Made by a program: the position numbers and the translations under genes. The notes beneath the pieces are model-generated. The model saw only the letters and a list, made by a program, of their open reading frames with translations, was not told where the DNA came from and made no database searches. Of a stretch of 60,729 bases of DNA, positions 51,001 to 59,892 are shown one piece after another. The DNA comes from Polyangiaceae bacterium (lineage in GTDB: Bacteria > Myxococcota_A > Polyangia > Polyangiales > Polyangiaceae), in the NCBI GenBank assembly GCA_025937785.1, contig JAICQQ010000025.1, positions 1 through 60,729 of the forward strand, in the 5' to 3' direction. Position 1 is the stretch's first letter, and each line of letters starts with the position of its first letter.

Positions 51001-51425
51001 CCGTGGGCGCGTGGCATCCGGCGGCCACGCACGGTTCACGTCTCTTGCAACGGTCGAAGGCGTCTCGGAATTAGTGGGGCGACAAGGGTAGTGCCAACGC
51101 CCTCGGGCTGGCGCCGCTGTCCCGACGGCGCCCTGAGAACAGCGGGATGCTACGAAGTGCGCACACCACTACCCATAGGCGCCGTCGACGTGATCGGCTG
51201 GAGCACCTGCCAGCCGACCGCCCCGTGCACTGGCACGCGCGTGCAACTGCACAGCATTTCCAAAAGCGCTCGATGGGCCACCCGGGCCGCGCATTCGCTC
51301 GGGGGCTGATCAGGCCGGGTCGGCTTGACCCGGCGCCAGCGCTTGGGTACGCGTCTGGGGAAAGAGGGGGCGGTCGCTCCACGCGGCTACTGCGCTGTGA
51401 GAGCGTGAGCCCCAGATGGCTTCGA
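51001..51425. other. divergent intergenic region
   Basis: These 425 bp separate the partner-switch operon from menB and should contain promoters on both strands. Long open frames continue through it on the plus strand without family features. No palindrome or terminator was recognised. Confidence 0.4.
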
Positions 51426-52331
51426 ATGGAAAAAGATAGTTTCGTTTCAGAGATCTTCGATCCGAGCTTGTGGCAACCCGTTGCGGGCTGCTCGTTCAAA
51501 GACATCACTTATCATCGGGCTCGGGACGTCGGTGCGGTACGCATTGCTTTTCACCGCCCCGAGGTGCGTAACGCGTTTCGTCCGCAGACCGTCGACGAAC
51601 TCTACACCGCGCTCGAGCATGCGCGCACGTCGAGTGACGTCGGCGCGGTGATCATCACCGGGAACGGGCCTTCGCCGAAAGATGGCGGCTGGGCATTTTG
51701 CTCCGGTGGCGATCAGCGCATCCGCGGAAAAGACGGCTACAAATACGAGGGCGATGCCGGCATCGACCCCGCGCGGCTAGGTCGGCTGCACATTCTGGAA
51801 GTCCAGCGGTTGATCCGGTTCATGCCCAAGGTCGTGATTGCCTCCGTGCCGGGGTGGGCCGTCGGCGGGGGGCACAGCCTGCACGTAGTCTGTGACCTGA
51901 CCATCGCCAGTCGAGAACACGCCATCTTCAAGCAAACCGATCCGGATGTCGCGAGCTTCGATAGCGGGTACGGTTCGGCCCTCTTGGCTCGACAGATCGG
52001 GCAAAAGCGCGCTCGCGAGATCTTTTTTCTCGGGGACAATTACAGCGCCCAGCAGGCCTTCGAGATGGGCATGGTCAACGCCGTGGTCGCGCACGCAGAG
52101 CTGGAAACCACCGCGCTCGAATGGGCGCGCCGCATCATGAGCAAGAGCCCGACGGCCATCAAAATGCTCAAGTATGGTTTCAACCTGCCCGACGAAGGGC
52201 TGGTGGGCCAGCAACTGTTCGCTGGCGAAGCAACGCGGCTCGCCTACGGCACCGAAGAAGCGCAGGAAGGGCGCGACGCTTTCCTCGAGAAGCGGCCGCC
52301 CGCGTATCGGAGGTTCCCCTGGCACTATTGA
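51426..52331 (+). CDS. menB: 1,4-dihydroxy-2-naphthoyl-CoA synthase
   Basis: The protein is 301 residues from the ATG at 51426-51428; a longer frame to 51147 is not supported. It is a crotonase-fold MenB: FCSGGDQRIRGKDGYKY, PKVVIASVPGWAVGGGHSLH, FKQTDPDVASFDSGYGSALL and ARQIGQKRAREIFFLGDNYS are the MenB signature blocks. The Asp in QTDPDV (about 172) fits the type II, bicarbonate-independent MenB rather than the QTG of the E. coli type. It closes the second ring in menaquinone synthesis. No other men gene is nearby. A hybrid kinase follows with overlapping stop and start. Confidence 0.9.
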   Translation: MEKDSFVSEIFDPSLWQPVAGCSFKDITYHRARDVGAVRIAFHRPEVRNAFRPQTVDELYTALEHARTSSDVGAVIITGNGPSPKDGGWAFCSGGDQRIRGKDGYKYEGDAGIDPARLGRLHILEVQRLIRFMPKVVIASVPGWAVGGGHSLHVVCDLTIASREHAIFKQTDPDVASFDSGYGSALLARQIGQKRAREIFFLGDNYSAQQAFEMGMVNAVVAHAELETTALEWARRIMSKSPTAIKMLKYGFNLPDEGLVGQQLFAGEATRLAYGTEEAQEGRDAFLEKRPPAYRRFPWHY

Positions 52332-53989
52332 CCCGAGAGGGGGGGCTCGGGCCACATCTAGGTCGCTTTCAGCAGCCCGAAGCGGTGCTGCGCGCCGTGC
52401 TCGAGAGTCCGCAGAGCATGGTGATCTTCGCGCTCGACCGCCAGTACCGCTACCTGGCGTACAACAAGAACCACGCGCGAACCATGAAGCAGATTTGGGG
52501 GGTCGAGATCCAAGTCGGCTTGTGCATGCTCGACGTGATCGGACGCGCGGACGATCGTGCCAAGGCCTTGGCCAACTTCGATCGAGCACTCGGCGGAGAG
52601 AGCTTTACCTTGGTCGAAGAGTACGGCGACACCCGCATCGATCGCCGGTTCTACGAAGACGTCTACAGTCCCGTGCGCAGCGATGACGGCGGCATCAGCG
52701 GGCTAGCCGTGTATCTGACAGACATTACCGAGCAGCGGCGTGCGGAGCTCGAGCTCGAGCGTTATCGCGATCATCTCGAGGAGCTGGTCGCACAGCGCAC
52801 GCGCGAACTCGAGGCCGCGCACGCGCAACTGCTCCATGCACAAAAGCTCGAGAGCTTAGGCGTGCTCGCCGGTGGAATCGCTCATGATTTCAACAATTTA
52901 TTGGCAATCGTGCTGGCGCGCGCCGAGCTCAGTCTCAAAGATCGCGCCGATCCGGCGCGGGTGAACTCGCACGTTTCCATCATTCGCGACACGGCTCTCG
53001 AGGCACGCATGCTGACCCGGCAGCTACTGAGCTACGCGGGCAAGGGGAACGTGCTGGTCGAGCTCTTGGATCTGAACCATTTGGTCACCAGCATGGCGCA
53101 GCTCCTGCGCGCTTCCGTCAGCAAGGGCATCCGGCTCGAGTTGGAGCTTGGCCCCGATCCGGTGGCGGTGCAGGTGGATGTCACGCAGTTGCGCCAGGTG
53201 GTCTTGAATTTACTCACGAACGCGGCCGAGGCCATCGACGCCGAAAGCGGCAACATCTGGCTGCGGACCGGCTTTGTCGAAGTCACGCCGGCCAGCGCGC
53301 GTTCGCTGTATGCTCCCACCGAGCCTCCGCCGGGTATGTACGCCTTCCTCGAGGTCGAAGACGACGGCGTGGGCATCGGCGAGGAGACTCGCGGCAGGCT
53401 CTACGACCCGTTCTTCACGACCAAGTTCGCGGGCCGCGGCTTGGGCCTCGCCGCGGTGCTGGGCATCGTCAAAAGTCATCAGGGGGCTATCCTGCTCGAT
53501 ACTCGCCCTGGTGGCGGCAGTCGTTTCCGAGTGCTGCTGCCTGCGCAGGACGTCACCAAACTCTGTGAAGTTACCCCCAACACGAGCTACGCCGAGCCGA
53601 GCCCCGGTGAAGCCTGCGTGCTGGTGGTCGACGACGAAGCGCCGGTCCGGGTCGCCACGGGCGAGATCCTGCGCTCGCTGGGGTATCGCGTGTACGAAGC
53701 GGACGGAGGCGTGTCCGCCTGCGAGTTGTTTCGACGCCACATGCGCGAGATCGACGTAGTGCTGCTCGATCTGGCAATGCCTGACATGAACGGCGAGCAG
53801 ACGTTGCGCCAGCTGAAACAGCTGCGCAGCGATGTGCCGGTGATCTTGCTCACGGCATACGCCGAGGACGAGTTTCGGCTGCGCTTCTCGAAGGGAGACC
53901 TGGCTGGGTTTCTGACCAAACCTTTCGTTCGCGACGAGCTGATCCAAGTCTTGCGCATGCCCTCGGTGGCGGGGTCGAGCCAGGGTTAG
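52328..53989 (+). CDS. cytoplasmic PAS hybrid histidine kinase
   Basis: The frame opens within menB. A TTG at 52328 overlapping the menB TGA is taken as start (553 residues); a CTG at 52319 behind GGAGG is also possible, so the start is uncertain. The PAS domain is at about 15-135 (SMVIFALDRQYRYLAYNKNH). HisKA has His186 in AGGIAHDFNNLL. The HATPase domain has NLLTNAAEAI, DDGVGIG and GRGLGLA. The receiver has Asp481 in VVLLDLAMPD, Thr509 in LLTAYAE and Lys531 in LTKPF. No membrane segment is present. Coupling with menB suggests a redox or quinone-linked signal, but that is inference. Confidence 0.85.
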   Translation: MTREGGLGPHLGRFQQPEAVLRAVLESPQSMVIFALDRQYRYLAYNKNHARTMKQIWGVEIQVGLCMLDVIGRADDRAKALANFDRALGGESFTLVEEYGDTRIDRRFYEDVYSPVRSDDGGISGLAVYLTDITEQRRAELELERYRDHLEELVAQRTRELEAAHAQLLHAQKLESLGVLAGGIAHDFNNLLAIVLARAELSLKDRADPARVNSHVSIIRDTALEARMLTRQLLSYAGKGNVLVELLDLNHLVTSMAQLLRASVSKGIRLELELGPDPVAVQVDVTQLRQVVLNLLTNAAEAIDAESGNIWLRTGFVEVTPASARSLYAPTEPPPGMYAFLEVEDDGVGIGEETRGRLYDPFFTTKFAGRGLGLAAVLGIVKSHQGAILLDTRPGGGSRFRVLLPAQDVTKLCEVTPNTSYAEPSPGEACVLVVDDEAPVRVATGEILRSLGYRVYEADGGVSACELFRRHMREIDVVLLDLAMPDMNGEQTLRQLKQLRSDVPVILLTAYAEDEFRLRFSKGDLAGFLTKPFVRDELIQVLRMPSVAGSSQG

Positions 53990-54975
53990 GGCAGCCCGAG
54001 CCCTGGCGTGTTGACGTGCGTCGACACCAGCGCCGGCTGCGGGGTGCCCGGTCGCAATCCGAGGGTTCGCATGAAGGCCGAGCTCACGACGTAGAGCTCG
54101 TGCCTCGTCGCCGGGGTCGCGCCGAAGACGACACTCGAAGGTGAGTCCAGCGGGCTGCCCGAGTCGACCAGTTCCACGTCGCCATGCCGGTCGACCGCGG
54201 CGAGCGCATCGAGCCCATTCACCGCGACGTAGAGCGTGCCGGCGCGGTCGAACGCCACGCCGTCAGCGCCGCGCAAGTCGCTGCTTTCGGCGAAAACATC
54301 GGTAGCAGGTTCTGCGCCGTCCACATTGACGCGGACGATGCTCCCCTGATCGGTGTTCGACAAGTACAAGAATCGCTGTGGCCTGTCGAACGCGATGCCG
54401 TTGGCGCCGAGCGGGCGGAACAACAGCGCGGGGTCGTCGGGAGTGCCTGCCAGAAGCGGATCCTCGACGAACACCTCCGGGGTACCTGCCCCGTCCACCT
54501 TCCAGACCCGGCTCAGCACTGGATCAGTGACGAACACGTTGCCGTCGTCGTCGAAGGCAAGGTCGTTGGGCGCGCCGCCGTGATCCAGCTCTGCAAATGC
54601 CTCCGCGATGCCCGGGGTACAGGCGCGCCAGAGGAACGCGCCAGGCACTTCGGAGAGGGACGTGCTCGCGGCGTACAAACAGCCATCCGGCCCAACCTTC
54701 AAGCCCAACGCGAAGATTGGAAGCGGCAGCGTGGCGAACACACTGAGCGTCCCCCCGGGGGTGCGCTTCAGCACGCTATTCCCCAGCGAGATGTAGAGGT
54801 TGCCCGCAGCGTCCGTCGTGACGGATTCTGGAATGTCTTGTCCACTCACGAATTGCTCGACCACGGAGAAACACGTCCCATGCAGCCACCGAGCAGGCTT
54901 CGCGCTGGTAGGAGCCGCACAGAGCACCGGCACCAGCGCACACACCGCCCCAGCCATCCATCCTAGCTTTCGCAT
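53986..54975 (-). CDS. exported SMP-30/gluconolactonase-like propeller
   Basis: The protein is 329 residues from the ATG at 54973-54975; a frame to 55020 is possible. The signal peptide is RKLGWMAGAVCALVPVLCAAPTSA, split here as WMAGAVCALVPVL and CAAPTSA. Five or six repeats of PESVTTDAAGNLYISLGN, GAPNDLAFDDDGNVFVTDP and ADGVAFDRAGTLYVAV type make an SMP-30/gluconolactonase-like beta-propeller. Asp and Asn residues in the turns could bind a divalent metal. The substrate may be a lactone or a surface ligand; it is not known. Its stop overlaps that of the kinase by 3 bp (convergent). Confidence 0.75.
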   Translation of the reverse strand: MRKLGWMAGAVCALVPVLCAAPTSAKPARWLHGTCFSVVEQFVSGQDIPESVTTDAAGNLYISLGNSVLKRTPGGTLSVFATLPLPIFALGLKVGPDGCLYAASTSLSEVPGAFLWRACTPGIAEAFAELDHGGAPNDLAFDDDGNVFVTDPVLSRVWKVDGAGTPEVFVEDPLLAGTPDDPALLFRPLGANGIAFDRPQRFLYLSNTDQGSIVRVNVDGAEPATDVFAESSDLRGADGVAFDRAGTLYVAVNGLDALAAVDRHGDVELVDSGSPLDSPSSVVFGATPATRHELYVVSSAFMRTLGLRPGTPQPALVSTHVNTPGLGLP

Positions 54976-55140
54976 CAGTACCCCTTTCGCCGTTCGGAGC
55001 TCGATCATTCCGAGCCCCAATCGCTCACGGTACTCGGCAACGCGCCCGGCTCCAATGACGGATTTCGCCGCAGGGTGCTCGGCCTATCGCTGCCGAGCGT
55101 CGGCGGAGGCGGAGGCGGGCCACCCGGATGACAGCGGCAC

Positions 55141-56037
55141 CTACTCGGCGCTCGGGGGAAGGCTGCTGAAGGCCTTCCTCGCGCGTACCGCTTTGGACCA
55201 GACTCCGGGCGGTACCCCCACCAGTCGCTTGAAGACACGGCTGAAATGGGCTTGATCGGCGAACCCGGTGCTCGCAGCCGCTTCTTTGATCGACTGCCCC
55301 CGCTCGATGCGCAGCTTGGCGTCGACCACCCGCCGCAGGTTCTGATAGGCGTGCGGCGCCAGGCCGCATTCTTGCGTGAAGCTGCGGACGAGGTGGAACT
55401 TCGACAACCCGGCGGCGTTCGCCAGTTCGTCGAGGGTGACGCGCTCCGCGTAGCGCGCGTTCAGCAGTCCCCTGGCCTTGGCCACGCCTGGATGAAACCT
55501 CACGATCGAACCCTTGCGCCCGTGAGTCACCGTACACCGCTCGATCAAGAGCGCCGTGGACTCGATCACAGAGCTCTGCACGGCGAGCGAGCTTCGCGTT
55601 TCGACCGCACTGTAGGTCTTGAACATGCCGGCGACGAACGCAGGATCGGCGGTTTGGCAGGTTCCGAGGTGAGGCGCCCCCGGGTGGCCCATCTCTCGCG
55701 CTAGCTCTTCGACGTAGCTGGGTTGCCACCAGATGACGAAGAAGCTGGCTGGTTCCGAGGTCGAAGTGGTCACGTGCAGTTCCCCGGGTTCCATCAGCTG
55801 AATGTTTCGGGCCGACACTACACGCTCGCGTCCCCGGTAGCGCCAGGTAGCGCGCAGCCGCCCCGGCGCGAGCACCAGGCAGGCTGTGTACGTCTCGTGG
55901 TGCATGGCCCAGAGACGGTCGGAGTTTCTCACCGTCCACAGCTGTACCGCCGGCAATGCATCCAGGTGGTGCACAAACAGCTGCTCGCCCGGACGGTCCG
56001 TCATCATCTCCGTAGTCTTGAACCCGTCGTGTTCCAC
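55141..56037 (-). CDS. AraC-family transcriptional regulator
   Basis: The protein is 298 residues from GTG 56035-56037 (AAGG upstream); an ATG at 56127 would lengthen it by 30. The N-terminal cupin-like ligand domain includes YTACLVLAPGRLRATWRYRG and IQLMEPGELHV. The C-terminal double HTH is typical of AraC: RVTLDELANAAGLSKFHLVR, SFTQECGLAPHAYQNLRRV, then SIKEAAASTGFADQAHFSRV and FKRLVGVPPGVW. It probably regulates a gene in trans; neither neighbour is an obvious target. The stretches 54976-55140 and 56038-56376 contain no supported gene. Confidence 0.85.
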   Translation of the reverse strand: MEHDGFKTTEMMTDRPGEQLFVHHLDALPAVQLWTVRNSDRLWAMHHETYTACLVLAPGRLRATWRYRGRERVVSARNIQLMEPGELHVTTSTSEPASFFVIWWQPSYVEELAREMGHPGAPHLGTCQTADPAFVAGMFKTYSAVETRSSLAVQSSVIESTALLIERCTVTHGRKGSIVRFHPGVAKARGLLNARYAERVTLDELANAAGLSKFHLVRSFTQECGLAPHAYQNLRRVVDAKLRIERGQSIKEAAASTGFADQAHFSRVFKRLVGVPPGVWSKAVRARKAFSSLPPSAE

Positions 56038-56376
56038 TACTTTGCCTTTTCGCCTACCTGGTGCTTGGCGACTTTCAGTCAGACCCACGTGCGCAAGCAC
56101 GCATCGCGCGATTGCTCCCCGGCGCAACTCTTCATGATGGCTCGACTTGGAACCCGGAGGGAAGCATTTTCAGCACGCGCTTCCTCAGCCGCTTTCGCTT
56201 CAACGTTGAAGCAGGGCGAAAGGGCCAGGCCCGGGTGCGCGAGCGCGTGGCCCGCTCGGTGTGAGCGCGACGGGCGTGCGGTGTCTGCCGGTCGCGCGCA
56301 GTGTAAAATCTGGTGGACGCTCGATTAGCGCAAGTTCGTTCAAGCTTCGGTGGTGGCAGTTCGATATGTAGCTGCC

Positions 56377-56979
56377 ATGACCAGAAGAACGCTGCAGGTG
56401 GTCGAAAGGTTCTTCGAACCGGGGGCGCCTTCCCACGCCGTTTCCTCCAACGCCGTTGCCTCCAATGCCGTGGATACCATTGCTCGCAGGTTCGAGCTGG
56501 GCGGTGCGATCCTGGCGCAGCGCGACGAATGCAGCTTGCGCGAGCTTTCCAAGGCCCTCGGAGGGCGGGTGAGCCGCACCTTCTTGCACCGGTGTACGAC
56601 GGCGTACCGCTTGGGCAAAAGCTTTCCGTTCATCTTACAGAGTCCTCACCTCAGGGTCAGCCACCTGGACGCCGTCGAGCGACTGGCGCGACCGGTTCAG
56701 GGGCGGCTCCTGCTCGAGGCCGATCAGGGGGGCTGGTCCGTCAGAAAGCTCCGTGAGCGGGCCGTGGCCGAGCGCGCCCCGAGCAACTCGAGCGTCAACA
56801 TCAAAGCGGCGCGCCGGGCCCTGGCTCAGCTAAGACTGTCGCTGTCGGCGCTGGTCGGGCACGAGCCCTTCACGACTGCAGCGACTTTGGCGACGCTCGA
56901 AGAGATCTGTCTTGGTCTCAGCGAGGCTCGAGAGCTGAGCGCTCACCTACTAGGCAGCCAACGAACGCTGAACGCCTGA
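56377..56979 (+). CDS. HTH protein with DUF1016_N-like region
   Basis: The protein is 200 residues from ATG 56377-56379; a GTG at 56350 is an alternative. The middle part (SLRELSKALGGRVSRTFLHR, SHLDAVERLARPVQGRLLLE, GGWSVRKLRERA) resembles the N-terminal DNA-binding part of DUF1016/YhcG or the KorB-type HTH of ParB proteins. A nuclease domain is missing, since the end is a short helical tail. The codons at 56434-56478 are three near-identical 15-bp units encoding HAVSS-NAVAS-NAVDT. Role: possible DNA-binding regulator. Confidence in family is low. Confidence 0.5.
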   Translation: MTRRTLQVVERFFEPGAPSHAVSSNAVASNAVDTIARRFELGGAILAQRDECSLRELSKALGGRVSRTFLHRCTTAYRLGKSFPFILQSPHLRVSHLDAVERLARPVQGRLLLEADQGGWSVRKLRERAVAERAPSNSSVNIKAARRALAQLRLSLSALVGHEPFTTAATLATLEEICLGLSEARELSAHLLGSQRTLNA

Positions 56980-57019
56980 GGACTGCGCCCGGAGATAGGG
57001 CCGCCTGTGTGAGTCTGAT

Positions 57020-57121
57020 ATGGTTAGCTACTACAACGCGCTGTTTTCGCGGCTACGTCGCGAACTGGGCGAACCGTCCTACCGAGACAACCGCTTTGCT
57101 GTGTTCGTGGTGCAGCGATAA
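57020..57121 (+). CDS. possible micro-ORF before the ABC exporter
   Basis: This 33-codon frame starts MVSYYNALFSRLRRELGEPS and ends FAVFVVQR-stop at 57121. It looks protein-like but has no ribosome binding site and no known relative. It could be a leader, a relic of a larger gene, or chance. The surrounding 237 bp between 56979 and 57217 hold nothing else. Confidence 0.2.
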   Translation: MVSYYNALFSRLRRELGEPSYRDNRFAVFVVQR

Positions 57122-57216
57122 GTCTACGGGCCGTTCCTTCACAAAAGTGCCGGGTCACGGGTTCGGCCGTCGAGCGTGTTGCAGCGCGGGCTGCTCGAGA
57201 GCACCTTGCCCCGGCC

Positions 57217-58986
57217 ATGGCGCATCCCCTGACTCGACTGTTCGCACACGCCCGGAAGTATCGGAAAGACGTGCTGTTGGCGTCACTCTTTTCGGTACTG
57301 AACAAGCTGTTCGACGTTCTGCCCGAGGTGCTGATCGGCGTGGCGGTGGACGTCGTGGTCAGTCGCAAAGACTCGTTCTTGGCTCAGCGGGGGGTGGTTG
57401 AGCCGCGCGACCAATTGTGGTTCTTGGCGCTGCTCACGGTGCTGGTCTGGGTCTTCGAATCGCTGTTCGAGTATCTGTATGCGTTACGCTGGCGCAACCT
57501 CGCGCAAGACGTGCAACACGACCTCAGGATGGACGCCTACCGGCACGTGCAACGGCTCGAGCTCGGATGGTTCGAGCGGCGCCGGACGGGCAACCTGATG
57601 AGCGTGCTCAGCGAGGACATCAACCAACTCGAACGCTTTCTGAACGGGGGAGCTAACGATCTGATTCAGGTGCTGACGAGCACCGTGCTCGTTTCCGGAG
57701 TGTTCTTCGTCTTGGCGCCAGAGGTGGCGGGGCTCGCGTTAATTCCGGTGCCGTTCATTATCTATGGTGCCTTCTGGTTCCAGCGGCGGTTGGCGGCGCA
57801 GTACGCTGGCGTACGCGAGGCGGCAGGGACTCTGAACGCGCGCCTCAACAACAACCTGCTCGGCATCGCCACCATCAAGGCTTACGCCGCCGAGGACTAC
57901 GAAGCCACGCGCATCGAAGAGGCGTCCGTCGCCTACCGCACCGCGAATGCGGCGGCAATTCGCTGGTCTTCCGCGATCACCCCCGTGATCCGTCTGGCGA
58001 TCTTGGCCGGGTTCGCCGTGACGCTGATCTACGGCGGCTTGATGGCACTCGACGGCGAAATTGGGGTCGGCAGTTACTCGGTGCTGGTGTACCTGACGCA
58101 GCGGCTCTTGTGGCCCATGACGCGTCTCGCCGACATGAGCGATCTGTACCAGCGCGCGATGGCGTCGGTCGATCGCGTGATGACCCTGCTCGAGACGCCG
58201 CTGGGCATCGGCTACAGAGGTCAGCCGCTTCCCGCGGCGGGCATCGAAGGCTCCGTCACCTTCCAGGACGTGAACTTCGACTACGGTGACGGGCCGACGC
58301 TCGAACACGTTTCGCTGCTGCTTCCCGCGGGCAAAACCACCGCCTTCGTGGGGGGCACCGGGGGTGGCAAGAGCACGCTCGTCAAGCTGCTGCTCCGGTT
58401 TTACGAGCCCCGTTCGGGTCAGATCGAACTCGACGGTCAGGCGCTCGACGCCATCGATCTCGCCGACCTCCGTAGAGCCATGGGCTACGTGGCTCAGGAC
58501 AGTTTTCTCACGGACGCGAGCGTGGCGGAAAACATCGCCTACGGCCTGCGCGATGTGCCGCACGAGCGCATCGTGCAGGCTGCAGAAGCCGCGGAGGCTC
58601 ATGAGTTCATTCAGCGTTTGCCCCAGGGGTACGACACGCCGGTCGGCGAACGCGGGCAGCGGCTCTCTGGAGGACAGCGCCAGCGCATCGCCTTGGCGCG
58701 CGCGATCGTGCGCGATCCACGCATTCTGTTGTTGGACGAAGCGACCAGCGCGGTCGACAACGAGACGGAGGCAGCGATCCAGCGCTCGCTGAAACGCCTC
58801 GCAGTCGGCCGCACCAGCGTCATTATTGCCCATCGCCTGTCCACCGTGCGCCACGCCGATGTGATTCACGTGGTTTCCGGGGGGCGCATCGTCGAGTCAG
58901 GCACCCATGCCGAGCTGCTCGCTCGAAACGGCCAATACGCTGCGTTGTTCCGCTTGCAAACCGGTGAGTCCGTGCCCGCACCCTGA
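57217..58986 (+). CDS. ABC exporter, fused permease-ATPase
   Basis: This 589-residue protein has the type I exporter fold: about six membrane segments (19-45, 66-88, 150-165, 170-187, 255-275, 280-300) with the coupling helix around RRTGNLMSVLSEDINQLERF. The ATPase has Walker A GGTGGGKST (379-387), Q-loop VAQDSF, signature LSGGQ (483-487), Walker B ILLLDEA (503-509) and switch His in IIAHRLS. It works as homo- or heterodimer; no second half is nearby. The substrate could be a lipid, peptide or drug. The N-terminus is clear from the ATG at 57217. Confidence 0.9.
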   Translation: MAHPLTRLFAHARKYRKDVLLASLFSVLNKLFDVLPEVLIGVAVDVVVSRKDSFLAQRGVVEPRDQLWFLALLTVLVWVFESLFEYLYALRWRNLAQDVQHDLRMDAYRHVQRLELGWFERRRTGNLMSVLSEDINQLERFLNGGANDLIQVLTSTVLVSGVFFVLAPEVAGLALIPVPFIIYGAFWFQRRLAAQYAGVREAAGTLNARLNNNLLGIATIKAYAAEDYEATRIEEASVAYRTANAAAIRWSSAITPVIRLAILAGFAVTLIYGGLMALDGEIGVGSYSVLVYLTQRLLWPMTRLADMSDLYQRAMASVDRVMTLLETPLGIGYRGQPLPAAGIEGSVTFQDVNFDYGDGPTLEHVSLLLPAGKTTAFVGGTGGGKSTLVKLLLRFYEPRSGQIELDGQALDAIDLADLRRAMGYVAQDSFLTDASVAENIAYGLRDVPHERIVQAAEAAEAHEFIQRLPQGYDTPVGERGQRLSGGQRQRIALARAIVRDPRILLLDEATSAVDNETEAAIQRSLKRLAVGRTSVIIAHRLSTVRHADVIHVVSGGRIVESGTHAELLARNGQYAALFRLQTGESVPAP

Positions 58987-59298
58987 GCTACTCCGCGGCT
59001 CGAACCCCGTCATCGTCTCGCGTACCTCGAGGCTCAAACGCACACGATCGAGGCCGCGCCGGCAACGCTGGCGCGCCTACCCACCCACGCGGCGCAGCCG
59101 CAACGTCAGCTCGCGAGTTCCGCGTACCACGCCGCGCCAGTCTTGGGCTCAGCCGGCATCCGGAGCGATGCGCGCCTGGCGGTCCTGGGGACGCGGTAGG
59201 CAAGTTTCAGCGGGTTATCCGACGGGACGGCGCGGTGGCGAGGGTCGCCGCAGGTTCGGGGCGACGCGGACCCGAGCGGGTGATAGCGTAGCGCCTCG
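58987..59298. other. intergenic region, nothing recognised
   Basis: This is 312 bp between the ABC exporter and dcd. Frames of up to 131 codons cross it, but they are GC-driven and continue from the exporter. No terminator with a T-run and no promoter was identified. Confidence 0.4.
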
Positions 59299-59883
59299 AT
59301 GATTCTGTCCGATCGCGATCTCAGGGCGCGCATTGACCGAGGCGAGATCGTCATCGACCCTTTGGACGACCCCGAGCTGCAGATCCAGCCGGCGAGCATC
59401 GACCTACGCCTCGGCTCGACGTTCGTGGTGTACAAGCTGCCTCACGTACCGTGTATCGATACGCGCGATCCGCATTCGGTCACCGGCTACACGGAAGAGA
59501 TCGTCATCCCCGAGAACGAGGCATTCGTGCTGCAGCCCGGCGAGTTTGCGCTCGGTAGCACCTACGAGCGCGTCCAGGTGCCCGCCGATCTGGTGGCGCG
59601 CGTCGAAGGTCGCAGCAGCATCGGCCGCATCGCGATCGTCGTTCATGCCACAGCCGGCTTCATCGACCCGGGGTTCGATGGAGAGATCACGCTCGAGCTT
59701 TCCAACCTGGGGCGCTGCGCCGTCAAGCTCTACCCGGGCATGCGCATCAGTCAGGTCGTGTTCCACACCATGACGAGCGCCGCTGAGCGGCCCTACGGCG
59801 CCGCGCGTGGCAGCAAGTACCAAGGGCAGCGCGGCCCGGTTCCGAGTCGCCTCGGCAACGACCTGCAGACCCGGCGCAAATGA
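59299..59883 (+). CDS. dcd: dCTP deaminase
   Basis: This 194-residue protein has all signature blocks of dCTP deaminase: LSDRDLRARIDRGE at the start, QIQPASIDLRLGS, then VEGRSSIGRIAIVVHATAGF, DPGFDGEITLELSN with the catalytic Glu, KLYPGMRISQVVF, and GSKYQGQRGPVPSR near the end. The enzyme converts dCTP to dUTP (or dUMP in some members) in dTTP synthesis and forms trimers. The start MILSDRDLRARI is the usual one for the family. The downstream decarboxylase is convergent. Confidence 0.9.
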   Translation: MILSDRDLRARIDRGEIVIDPLDDPELQIQPASIDLRLGSTFVVYKLPHVPCIDTRDPHSVTGYTEEIVIPENEAFVLQPGEFALGSTYERVQVPADLVARVEGRSSIGRIAIVVHATAGFIDPGFDGEITLELSNLGRCAVKLYPGMRISQVVFHTMTSAAERPYGAARGSKYQGQRGPVPSRLGNDLQTRRK

Positions 59884-59892
59884 ACGCGCTTG

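Noticed and set aside
57739..58869. Minus-strand frame of 376 codons
   Set aside because: It is antisense to the ABC exporter.
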